A program made the translations under genes and the position numbers. Positions 1 to 5,746 of a DNA stretch of 6,656 bases are shown here, piece after piece (within the stretch, counting starts at the first letter, position 1; the number at the start of each line of letters is the position of its first letter). Origin of the DNA: Deltaproteobacteria bacterium (lineage in GTDB: Bacteria > Desulfobacterota_B > Binatia > UBA9968); contig JAUXIP010000117.1 of assembly GCA_030620935.1 (NCBI GenBank), forward strand, positions 1 to 6,656. The letters run 5' to 3'. The notes beneath the pieces were generated by a model. It searched no databases. It was given only the letters and a program-made list of their open reading frames with translations, and had not been told where the DNA came from.

Positions 1-1
1 C

Positions 2-415
2 CAGATCGGAATCTCCATGGGAGTGGCTCTCGCTCACAAGGGAACGGGCAGATTGGTCGTGGACATTCAACCTGATGGCGATCTCATGTTCGACCCCGGC
101 ACTCTTTGGATCGGCGCCCATGACAAGATTCCCATGCTCCTCGTCATGTACAACAACCGCGCCTACTATAACGACTGGGAACACCAGATTCGCATGGCGG
201 CGCAGCGCGGAACCGACGAAAAGCTCGCTTATATCGGAATGGAGATTGACAACCCGCCGCCTGACTTTGCGACGATCGCGAAGGGCATGGGCTGCTACGG
301 CGAGGGACCTATTTTTGATGGCGATCAAGTGGGTCCCGCGCTAAAGCGGGCAATCGAATTCATCAAAAAAGAGGGGAAGCCGGCACTCGTCGATACGGTG
401 ACGCAATTCAGGTAA
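2..415 (+). CDS. Thiamine-diphosphate-dependent enzyme, acetolactate-synthase-like, C-terminal part (5' end outside window)
   Basis: The reading frame is open from the left edge (first full codon at 2) to TAA at 413-415, so about 137 C-terminal residues are visible. They match the C-terminal ThDP-binding domain of the acetolactate synthase/benzoylformate decarboxylase superfamily, which makes or breaks C-C bonds next to a carbonyl via ThDP and Mg. The Mg/diphosphate motif, normally GDG-X(~24)-NN, appears as QPDGDLMF, then 24 residues after PDG the pair NN in VMYNNRAYYND. The Mg-ligand Asp and the NN pair are kept, but the first Gly of GDG is Pro. Upstream lies the typical GISMGVALAHKG segment, and the end PALVDTVTQFR is normal for the family. 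The ATG at 17 is an internal Met, not a start. The substrate cannot be told from this fragment: acetolactate synthase proper is possible, but an oxalyl-CoA decarboxylase- or benzaldehyde lyase-like paralogue is as likely. Confidence 0.85.
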   Translation, partial: QIGISMGVALAHKGTGRLVVDIQPDGDLMFDPGTLWIGAHDKIPMLLVMYNNRAYYNDWEHQIRMAAQRGTDEKLAYIGMEIDNPPPDFATIAKGMGCYGEGPIFDGDQVGPALKRAIEFIKKEGKPALVDTVTQFR

Positions 416-476
416 GCATCCGGAAGCGCTGACGCCGATATTTTTGTAGACTCACAACCGAAGATGGGAGAGGAGT

Positions 477-824
477 TTACTTCTTCTCTGTCTCCTTCTT
501 CTCCTGAAGTTGTCTCTTCCACCCCAAGGTCCTCGCCTTCGCTGCAATATCCTCCGCCTCGGTGATCATCCCTTTACGCTGGTAAAAGATCGATAGGCTC
601 GTGTAGGCCAACTCATCACCGGGGTCGACCTGGATCAATCTCTTTCCTAGCTCGATAGCCTCGTCGAGACGATCTTTGTTCGCATAGGCCATCGCCAAAG
701 CATGCAAGGCGTCGGCATAATTCGGGTCTTCTTCTAGCGCCTTCTCGTAGGCCCCAATAGACTCATCCAGTTTGCCTTCAGCAAAGAACTCCATCCCACG
801 ATAGTAGTAATCCTCTTTGGTCAC
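477..824 (-). CDS. Small tetratricopeptide-repeat (TPR) protein
   Basis: This is a 115-aa protein built almost wholly of three TPR units, at about residues 3-35, 37-69 and 71-104. The TPR signature is clear: YYRGMEFFAEGKLDESIGAY, then A-L-EEDPNYADALHALAMAY, then LDEAIELGKRLIQVDPGDEL. A lysine/glutamate-rich tail (QEKKETEKK) follows. No signal peptide or membrane segment is seen, so it is probably cytoplasmic. TPR arrays bind other proteins, and no catalytic activity is expected. The start is GTG (822-824), supported by AAAGG nine bases upstream. It lies 50 bp downstream of the PAS/receiver protein on the same strand, so the two are likely co-transcribed and the TPR protein may be a partner or scaffold for it; that is inference. 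The partner is unknown. Confidence 0.85.
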   Translation of the reverse strand: MTKEDYYYRGMEFFAEGKLDESIGAYEKALEEDPNYADALHALAMAYANKDRLDEAIELGKRLIQVDPGDELAYTSLSIFYQRKGMITEAEDIAAKARTLGWKRQLQEKKETEKK

Positions 825-833
825 TGCCGGATA

Positions 834-838
834 CCTTT
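834..838 (-). promoter_or_regulatory. Ribosome binding site supporting the GTG start of the TPR gene
   Basis: On the minus strand AAAGG (within GAAAGG) lies nine bases before the GTG at 822-824. It sits in the 50-bp gap after the upstream stop codon and is what favours GTG as the initiation codon. Seen directly; its use is inferred. Confidence 0.5.
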
Positions 839-874
839 CTTTCTTATGTTATGGAGACCTGAATGTTGCAACGG

Positions 875-1993
875 CTAGACCTGCCGGGCTATTTTCTTAT
901 CTTGATGATGCCTCATCTTCTCTGCGCCGCATTTCTGAAGAATGATCTTTCTCAGCCTCACGGGATCAATGGGTTTTTTGAAGATGACGCCTTGTACTCC
1001 ATCCAGGCAACTGCGCTTGATGACATGATCTTTATCATAGTAGAAAGCTGTCATAAGGATAACGGGCAGGCCCGGGATCTTTTTCTTGACGGCGGTATAA
1101 AGCTCATACCCATCCATATCGGGCATCACGACGTCAGTGAGAACCAAGTCAAACTTTTTCTCTTTCAAAATCTCCATCGCCTTTAGCCCTGAAGAAGCCG
1201 TTTGCACCATGCATCTTTCCTCCTGCAAAAGGTCCTTCAGCGACTGGCAGACGCCCAAATCATCGTCGACCACCAGTAGGTGCAGCCCTTCCATCGGGAA
1301 ACCCTGTCCTTCCTTTCTGCCCCCCTCCGGCTTGATTTCTCCTTTCACCCCAAGGTCCGTCATTTTCTTGCCGCGGAGATATTCCTTGGTGCCGTACGTG
1401 CTTCCCTCCGCCATTTCCCCGATTCGACGGGTAATCCCCTGGATTTTTTTGAGCTGTAGCTCGACCGACTCAAGCCGCTCGGACTCGACGGCGTAATCTT
1501 CGTCGGACGCCACCCGCCCCACATATTGCTGCAGCAGGCTCAGATGGTTCACGAGAACCTCTAAAGAGTTGTTAATCTCATGGGAAAGCCCTACGGCGAT
1601 TTCGCACAGAGTCGCCAGTTGATCACGGCGTCTAATCTCCCGAATGTCCTTGGCAAATCCGATCGACCCGATTTCCTGCCCCGGCCCGTCGTAAATGACC
1701 GACGCCGAAATGGCGACCGGAATCAAGTCCCCCTTTTTGGTCTTGAAGATCGTCTCGAAATTACAAACCCTTCCTTGATAACCGCCCCGCATAGCCGCCA
1801 TGACCTTCCTAGCCTCTTCGAGATCAGGGTACATCTCCAATACGCTTTTCCCCAACATCTCTTCCTGGCTAAAGCCGAGGTTCTGGGTGGCGCCGTCGTT
1901 ATAGAAAACGACAGTGCCTTTCTTATCGACGGCAACGATAATATCAGGGCAGCTCTCGACCAGTTTCTGGAAGTATTCCAAAGGCAGGGACAT
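875..1993 (-). CDS. PAS - histidine-kinase-dimerisation-like - receiver hybrid protein lacking an ATPase domain
   Basis: This 372-aa protein has three parts. Residues ~8-120 are a PAS domain (FQKLVESCPDIIVAVD, later GSIGFAKDIREI). Residues ~125-195 form a two-helix DHp-like segment with an H-box, GLSHEINNSLEVL, whose candidate phospho-acceptor is His138; the second helix is ELQLKKIQGITRRIGEMAEG. Residues ~237-355 are a receiver domain with acidic pocket DDD (243-245), phospho-acceptor Asp287 in LVLTDVVMPDMDG, Thr315 in LMTAF and Lys340 in FKKP. Between DHp and receiver there are only about 40 residues of Gly/Lys-rich linker. No N, G1, F or G2 box of the HATPase_c domain is visible, so the protein should not autophosphorylate. 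It may instead pass or receive phosphate from another kinase, or act as a PAS-gated response regulator without a DNA-binding output. No transmembrane segment is seen, so it is likely cytosolic. The start is ATG at 1991-1993 with no clear Shine-Dalgarno; a promoter-like pair lies just upstream. Domain calls are firm, function inferred. Confidence 0.9.
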   Translation of the reverse strand: MSLPLEYFQKLVESCPDIIVAVDKKGTVVFYNDGATQNLGFSQEEMLGKSVLEMYPDLEEARKVMAAMRGGYQGRVCNFETIFKTKKGDLIPVAISASVIYDGPGQEIGSIGFAKDIREIRRRDQLATLCEIAVGLSHEINNSLEVLVNHLSLLQQYVGRVASDEDYAVESERLESVELQLKKIQGITRRIGEMAEGSTYGTKEYLRGKKMTDLGVKGEIKPEGGRKEGQGFPMEGLHLLVVDDDLGVCQSLKDLLQEERCMVQTASSGLKAMEILKEKKFDLVLTDVVMPDMDGYELYTAVKKKIPGLPVILMTAFYYDKDHVIKRSCLDGVQGVIFKKPIDPVRLRKIILQKCGAEKMRHHQDKKIARQV

Positions 1994-2013
1994 AACGACC
2001 GATTTAATCTCTA

Positions 2014-2043
2014 ATCATAAGTCCATCCGGCAACGAATTGCAA
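2014..2043 (-). promoter_or_regulatory. Candidate sigma70-type promoter for the PAS/receiver - TPR unit
   Basis: Reading the minus strand, TTGCAA (2038-2043) is followed after 18 bases by TATGAT (2014-2019). These match the consensus -35 and -10 hexamers at four and five of six positions. Transcription would begin near 2005-2009, leaving a leader of only about 12-16 bases before the ATG at 1993. That fits the absence of a Shine-Dalgarno there. Prediction by eye only. Confidence 0.4.
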
Positions 2044-2053
2044 GCGCAGCTTG
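2041..2053. repeat. Palindrome at the centre of the divergent promoter region
   Basis: CAAGC-GCA-GCTTG is an inverted repeat with five-base perfect arms, lying between and overlapping the two outward-facing -35 elements. Its centre (2047) coincides with the centre of the larger inverted repeat formed by the two -10 regions. It could be an operator or simply part of the promoter symmetry. The arms are short, so chance is not excluded. Confidence 0.3.
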
Positions 2054-2082
2054 ACACCCCCCTTCTCATCCAACCTTATGAT
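2051..2082 (+). promoter_or_regulatory. Candidate promoter facing the transporter remnant
   Basis: A perfect TTGACA lies at 2051-2056 and TATGAT at 2077-2082. The spacer is 20 bases, longer than the usual 16-18, so activity is uncertain. It mirrors the minus-strand promoter: its -10 region (2075-2089) repeats the other's (2007-2021) in inverted orientation at 13 of 15 positions. It points toward the ATG at 2104, about 15 bases past the expected start of transcription. Confidence 0.3.
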
Positions 2083-2103
2083 GATAGATCTTTACACGCA
2101 CCT

Positions 2104-2187
2104 ATGCGACCTACACGGGATACCAGGCAACTCAACTGGCTCCTGGCTTGGGGGGTCGTTTTTTGCGACATCGGCACTTCCGTCTAT
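2104..2187 (+). pseudogene. N-terminal remnant of an APC-type membrane transporter
   Basis: From ATG at 2104 the frame reads MRPTRDTRQLNWLLAWGVVF and then CDIGTSVY. This resembles the first transmembrane helix of APC-superfamily permeases, in which an N-terminal segment like WxVVFxDIGTSVYY is common; KUP potassium transporters carry a related GDIGTSPLY. After VY (about 2187) the similarity ends. The frame runs on to a stop at 2311-2313, but what it encodes is the antisense of the neighbouring minus-strand genes and does not look like a transporter. The first helix thus seems to be all that is left. No Shine-Dalgarno is visible; a promoter-like pair precedes it. The family assignment rests on one short motif recognised from memory, so confidence is moderate. 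Confidence 0.45.
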
Positions 2188-2276
2188 TCGGCAAAGGCTA
2201 CCGCCGCTTCGATTTGCTCGCAGACTGTCGGTGCCTGCTCATTGATGATGTCCTCAAGCGTCTTTGTTGTGGCCAT
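2184..2276 (-). CDS. 30-codon ORF coupled to the DprA-like gene; small protein or truncated gene start
   Basis: The ATG (2274-2276) shares its A with the TAA of the DprA-like gene (TAATG), the classic layout for translational coupling. The product begins MATTKTLEDIINEQAPTVCE and ends IEAAVAFAE before TAG at 2184-2186. It is acidic and likely helical. The start context and amphipathic composition suggest a real protein-coding start rather than noise. The stop falls exactly where plus-strand similarity to a transporter begins, so this may be the first part of a longer gene cut by a deletion. I do not recognise a family. Coding status is plausible but unproven. Confidence 0.4.
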   Translation of the reverse strand: MATTKTLEDIINEQAPTVCEQIEAAVAFAE

Positions 2277-2938
2277 TACTTTTGCTGAAAGACTTTCCGA
2301 ATATTCTCGATAGTCGCGGGTAATGCGCCGGAGGCTAAAAGAGCATCATTGATGCGATGCTGAAGCGTGAAAACTGGTTTTCCTTGGTTAATGGTTAGAC
2401 GTGCCAGCTTAAGCGAGGCGCTTCCTGATGGGGCTGACAAGAGCAACAACCCTTTGGATAATCCCGCCACCAATTGGTTGCGTCTCAGGGATGCGTCTCG
2501 GCTAATTCTCTTCGCTTTAGGGCTGGAGTGGGTTAGTAACAGCCCTCGTCCATTGCTGACGAGATCAGCGATTTCAGCAGAGGGAATGAATTTATTGAGA
2601 CTTTTGGCGAGACAAAAGATAATCCGGCTTGGCTGCCTAAGTATAATGCGCAAAGTCTCGTCCTCCAATGGAGAATGCCACCCACTTATAAAGGTCGCCT
2701 CCAGGGATGGCAACTGGCGCATGAGTTCAAAGGTTTTTAATGCCAGGTCCGGTTCAGTCTTTCGAGCAGAGATAATTCCCAGAAGCTTACCGTCCAAGAT
2801 AAAAGAATCCCCGACACTCCAAAGCCTACGTGGGCTCAGGTTAAAAAGACGATTAAACTGTGGTGAAAATAAGGCTGCGTCCCGGGGAATTTCTAACACC
2901 TTTGGTACCATGTTAAAAAAACCCATGTCTTGCGCCAT
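2276..2938 (-). CDS. Stand-alone DprA/Smf-like Rossmann-fold protein
   Basis: This 220-aa protein resembles the Rossmann core of DprA (DNA_processg_A). The pre-core RLFNLSPRRLWSVGD matches the usual 'RL..L...P..LW..G' lead-in. LLGIISARKT (52-61) corresponds to the AIVGSR strand-loop. Residues 151-192, RRNQLVAGLSKGLLLLSAP then SGSASLKLAR and QGKPVFTL, match the family's RNRIIAGLS...EA..GS/L.TAR.A...G..VF block. The region normally reading SGxAxGID...H is here SGWHSPLEDETLRIIL, so the GID motif is lost. There is no N-terminal SAM domain and no C-terminal winged helix; full DprA is about 360 aa or longer. DprA binds single-stranded DNA and loads RecA during transformation, and the fold belongs to the SLOG/LOG superfamily, so this divergent member could bind DNA or a nucleotide instead. 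The only in-frame ATG near the N-terminus besides 2936-2938 is at codon 5; no strong Shine-Dalgarno supports either. A 30-codon ORF overlaps its stop. Fold confident, function not. Confidence 0.75.
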   Translation of the reverse strand: MAQDMGFFNMVPKVLEIPRDAALFSPQFNRLFNLSPRRLWSVGDSFILDGKLLGIISARKTEPDLALKTFELMRQLPSLEATFISGWHSPLEDETLRIILRQPSRIIFCLAKSLNKFIPSAEIADLVSNGRGLLLTHSSPKAKRISRDASLRRNQLVAGLSKGLLLLSAPSGSASLKLARLTINQGKPVFTLQHRINDALLASGALPATIENIRKVFQQK

Positions 2939-3054
2939 TCTAGGCAGTTTTCCAGGTTTAGCAAGGGATTTTTAATGATCCGAGCTGCAAGAAGACCCTG
3001 CGAGGTGACGAGACCAAGATTTATGCGCAAGAGATTTATAGCCTCGCACAGCCT

Positions 3055-4797
3055 CTACTGCTCGGCAGCAATGCGGGCGTCGGCGAGCCGCAGCTCCACT
3101 GCCGAGGTTCCGTTCCATTCGTTTTCGCTCAGCCGATAGACCACATCGATTTTGCTCTCCGAGCGGGCGGGAAAGTCATCTCCCACACCGAAAGCGACCG
3201 CTCCAACGGATCGATCTCCCTGACGCAACCTAAAGCGACAACCGCCGTTAAAGTTCTTGCGCATTGAGACCTCGACCCCCGCGCTCATAAAAAGGGGCTC
3301 GGGATTGCCGATTCCGAAAGGCTGTAGAAGCTCCATCTGTCGAAACAAGGGAAATCCGACTTCCGAAAGATTGAGCTGTCCATCGATTTCTAAAACAGGG
3401 ATGAGATCTTCGGTGGTTAAGCAGCTCTGCGCAATGGCTTCAAAACGGTCTGAAAATTGAGCGAGCATTTCTTGTTTGATGGTCAGACCTCCGGCATATT
3501 CGTGGCCGCCGAACTTTTCCAATACATCCGCGCAGCGACCCAACGCGTCGACCAGATGAAAGCCGCGGATGCTGCGCGCCGAGCCTTTACCCTCTCCTTC
3601 ACGAAAGCCAATGACCACCGTGGGACAATGGAACCGCTCCACAATCCGGGAAGCAACGATCCCCAAAACCCCCGGATGCCAGCCTTCACGCCCCAGAACA
3701 ATCGAGGTGCGATCATGGGAAGTCGGATCTTTTTCAATTTGTGCCAAGGCCTCTTCCAAAACTCGGGCCTCCATGGCTTGTCTCTCACGGTTGTTCTCGT
3801 CGAGTTCCTGCGCGATCTGCAGCGCCACTTCTCTGGAACCTGTGGTCAGCATTTTTACTACCTTGAGTGCCGCATCCATTCTCCCGGCAGCGTTGATTCT
3901 GGGACCGAGCCGAAATGCAACTTGTCCGACACCCATTTTTCCCTGAGAAACACCCGCCACCTGCTTTAAGGCAACGATCCCGGGGCGCGTTGAGTTGTCG
4001 AGCTCCACGAGCCCGCGGCGGGCCAAGACCCTATTGACTCCCCTAAGAGGCACCATGTCGGCGATCGTACCGAGAGTGACAATATCCAAATAGTGACGGA
4101 TGTCAGGCGCCTCTGAATCGGCAAACCAGCCGGCTTCACGAAGCCTTGCGCGCAGCCCAATGACCAAATAGAAGGCCAATCCCGCCCCGCAAAGCCCCTT
4201 GTCGGGAAAAGAACAGTCGCTGCGATGGGGATCTAAAATCGCAACTGCTGGAGGCAAATTCGGCGGCACTTCGTGGTGATCCACGACGATCACATCGATT
4301 TCCAACTCTCGGGCGAAGGCTATCTCTTTGGCGTTTGAAATCCCGCAGTCTACCGTAACTACCAACCGGACTCCCTCAGCCTTCAGACGCTTAAGTCCCT
4401 CGGTGTTGACGCCGTATCCCTCATCTATTCTATGGGGAACATAATAGATGGGCTCGACGCCGAGCTCTTTTAAAAACGAAACGAGAACTGCCGCGCCGGT
4501 GGTCCCATCCACATCGTAGTCTCCCCACACGCAGATGAGTTCTTTACTCTTGAGGGCGTGAACCAGTCTCGCTGTGGCGTGCTCCATCCCGGCCATGAGA
4601 AAAGGAGAAGGAAGGTCCGAGCGCAAGCTGGAAGAGAGAAACCGATCGGCTTGTTCCGGCTCACTGAGGCCGCGATGCCATAAAATCCGAGCGATCACAG
4701 GGGAAATCTTCAGTTTTTGGGAGAGAAGCGAGACCCGCCCTTCATCGGCCTCTCTTAAGATCCAGCGCTTTGGCACCTGCCGTCGCATTAGGTTCAA
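3055..4797 (-). CDS. recJ: Single-stranded-DNA-specific exonuclease RecJ
   Basis: At 580 aa this is a full-length RecJ, a metal-dependent 5'-3' exonuclease acting on single-stranded DNA in RecF-pathway recombination, mismatch repair and base-excision repair. Catalytic DHH-domain motifs appear in order: GDYDVDGTTG (92-101), VTVDCGIS with Asp150, VVDHHE with the DHH at 173-175, and ILDPH with Asp189. They are followed by GAGLAF, ADMVPL and INAAGRMDAA. The DHHA1 domain shows WHPGVLGIVASRI (373-385), KGSARSI and FGGHEYAGG (429-437). The C-terminal OB-type domain includes LLQPFGIGNPEPLF. Two starts are possible: TTG at 4795-4797, or ATG three codons later at 4786-4788. A stop (TAG) lies three codons before the TTG, and neither has a good Shine-Dalgarno; the ATG is as likely. 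It follows secF by 37 bp on the same strand, a recurring gene order. All key residues are present. Confidence 0.97.
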   Translation of the reverse strand: MNLMRRQVPKRWILREADEGRVSLLSQKLKISPVIARILWHRGLSEPEQADRFLSSSLRSDLPSPFLMAGMEHATARLVHALKSKELICVWGDYDVDGTTGAAVLVSFLKELGVEPIYYVPHRIDEGYGVNTEGLKRLKAEGVRLVVTVDCGISNAKEIAFARELEIDVIVVDHHEVPPNLPPAVAILDPHRSDCSFPDKGLCGAGLAFYLVIGLRARLREAGWFADSEAPDIRHYLDIVTLGTIADMVPLRGVNRVLARRGLVELDNSTRPGIVALKQVAGVSQGKMGVGQVAFRLGPRINAAGRMDAALKVVKMLTTGSREVALQIAQELDENNRERQAMEARVLEEALAQIEKDPTSHDRTSIVLGREGWHPGVLGIVASRIVERFHCPTVVIGFREGEGKGSARSIRGFHLVDALGRCADVLEKFGGHEYAGGLTIKQEMLAQFSDRFEAIAQSCLTTEDLIPVLEIDGQLNLSEVGFPLFRQMELLQPFGIGNPEPLFMSAGVEVSMRKNFNGGCRFRLRQGDRSVGAVAFGVGDDFPARSESKIDVVYRLSENEWNGTSAVELRLADARIAAEQ

Positions 4798-4834
4798 CGA
4801 TCTCTATGATAGGACCGAGCGGACACCTTGAAGC

Positions 4835-5734
4835 CTAGTGGCTTTTCTTCTTTTCCCAGAAGAGGATCACGGGAGTGGCGATGAAAATAGTCGAATAAAC
4901 TCCGGAGATAAATCCGACCAGAAGGGCAAAGGCGAACGGCTCGATCACTCCCCCTCCAAATACAAAAAGGCAGATCAGCACCAACAATGCCGTGACCGTT
5001 GTCAAAATCGTCCGGCTCAGGGTCTCGTTGATGCTCGTGTTGATGATCTTTTCCAGCGCATCCCTTCGATGCTTGCGCATATTTTCCCGGATACGGTCAC
5101 ACACAACGACAGTATCATTCACAGAATATCCAGCAATAGCGAGAAGGGCGGCTATGATAGGTAGATCGAACTCGTAGTTGGCCAGGATGAGAGCGCCGGT
5201 GGTGACCAGGACGTCGTGAATCAGGGCGATCACCGCTCCTAGACCGAAACGAAGGTCGAAGCGAAACCATATGTAGAGCCCCATCATAACCGTGGCGAAG
5301 ATCACGGACAGAGTTCCCCTGCGCCTGAGATCCTTCCCCACCTTGGGTCCTACCGATTCGATCCTGCGAATCTCGAACTGTTCGGAGCCAAACCGATCCG
5401 AGAGGCCACGGCGGACCTCCCGTTCAACAGTCCCCAACTGACCTGTTGTGGTTTCTAATCGGACGAGGAACTCACCGGATTCACTTCCACCAAAATCCTG
5501 CACCACACTGTTTTTCCAACCTGAGCGCACGAAAGCTTGGCGGATTTCACTAATGGTCACGTTCTGATGAAACTTAAGGTGGACCATCGTACCCCCGGCA
5601 AAATCGACTCCCAGCTTGGGGCCCTTGGCAAAGAAAAGAACCAGGACAACCACACCAACCAAGGCGGATGCAATAAAGGCTCTATGGCGGTAACGAAGAA
5701 ACGGGATCTGGGTTCCTGGCCTAATGATTTCCAT
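4835..5734 (-). CDS. secF: Protein translocase subunit SecF
   Basis: SecF (299 aa, usual length ~300) is an inner-membrane RND-type protein that pairs with SecD and uses the proton-motive force to help pull proteins through SecYEG. Six membrane segments are apparent: ~18-35, 143-158, 164-185, 190-211, 241-262 and 268-290. The large periplasmic loop (~40-135) lies between TM1 and TM2. Signature motifs are LGVDFAGGTMVHLKF (41-55), SVGPKVGKDLRRRG (127-140), and GYSVNDTVVVCDRIRENMR (202-220), the conserved TM4 block. Ser232/Asn236 in NTSINETLSRTILT also fit the family. The start is ATG at 5732-5734 with a strong Shine-Dalgarno (GAAGGA). The gap to the SecD stop is only 12 bp, and recJ follows 37 bp downstream, so secD, secF and recJ are probably one transcript. 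Confidence 0.98.
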   Translation of the reverse strand: MEIIRPGTQIPFLRYRHRAFIASALVGVVVLVLFFAKGPKLGVDFAGGTMVHLKFHQNVTISEIRQAFVRSGWKNSVVQDFGGSESGEFLVRLETTTGQLGTVEREVRRGLSDRFGSEQFEIRRIESVGPKVGKDLRRRGTLSVIFATVMMGLYIWFRFDLRFGLGAVIALIHDVLVTTGALILANYEFDLPIIAALLAIAGYSVNDTVVVCDRIRENMRKHRRDALEKIINTSINETLSRTILTTVTALLVLICLFVFGGGVIEPFAFALLVGFISGVYSTIFIATPVILFWEKKKSH

Positions 5735-5740
5735 TGATTT

Positions 5741-5746
5741 TCCTTC
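5741..5746 (-). promoter_or_regulatory. Shine-Dalgarno of secF, abutting the secD stop codon
   Basis: GAAGGA on the minus strand sits six bases before the secF ATG and directly follows the secD TGA (5747-5749). This tight arrangement favours translational coupling, which would help keep SecD and SecF in equal amounts. Confidence 0.75.

Noticed and set aside
1580..2014. 144-codon plus-strand ORF over the PAS region.
   Set aside because: It is the antisense of the PAS-domain coding sequence and has no domain features of its own.
2367..2975. 202-codon plus-strand ORF.
   Set aside because: It lies antisense over the DprA-like gene, whose family motifs are clear; the plus-strand translation shows no recognisable domain.
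2893..3054. Frame read past the recJ TAG on the minus strand, giving protein-like text (CEAINLLRINLGLVTSQGLL...).
   Set aside because: It has no ATG or GTG start of its own near a ribosome binding site, overlaps the start of the DprA-like gene in another frame, and RecJ is already full length without it. I recognise no family. A tblastn of the segment showing conservation would revive it.
2939..3054. Promoter for the DprA-like gene from the TATAAAT and CATAAAT stretches after recJ.
   Set aside because: The -10-like hexamers lack a convincing -35 partner at 16-18 bases, and the 116-bp same-strand gap also allows read-through from recJ.
3457..3969. 170-codon plus-strand ORF inside recJ.
   Set aside because: It is antisense to conserved RecJ motifs, including the DHHA1 region, so it is a shadow of strong codon bias.
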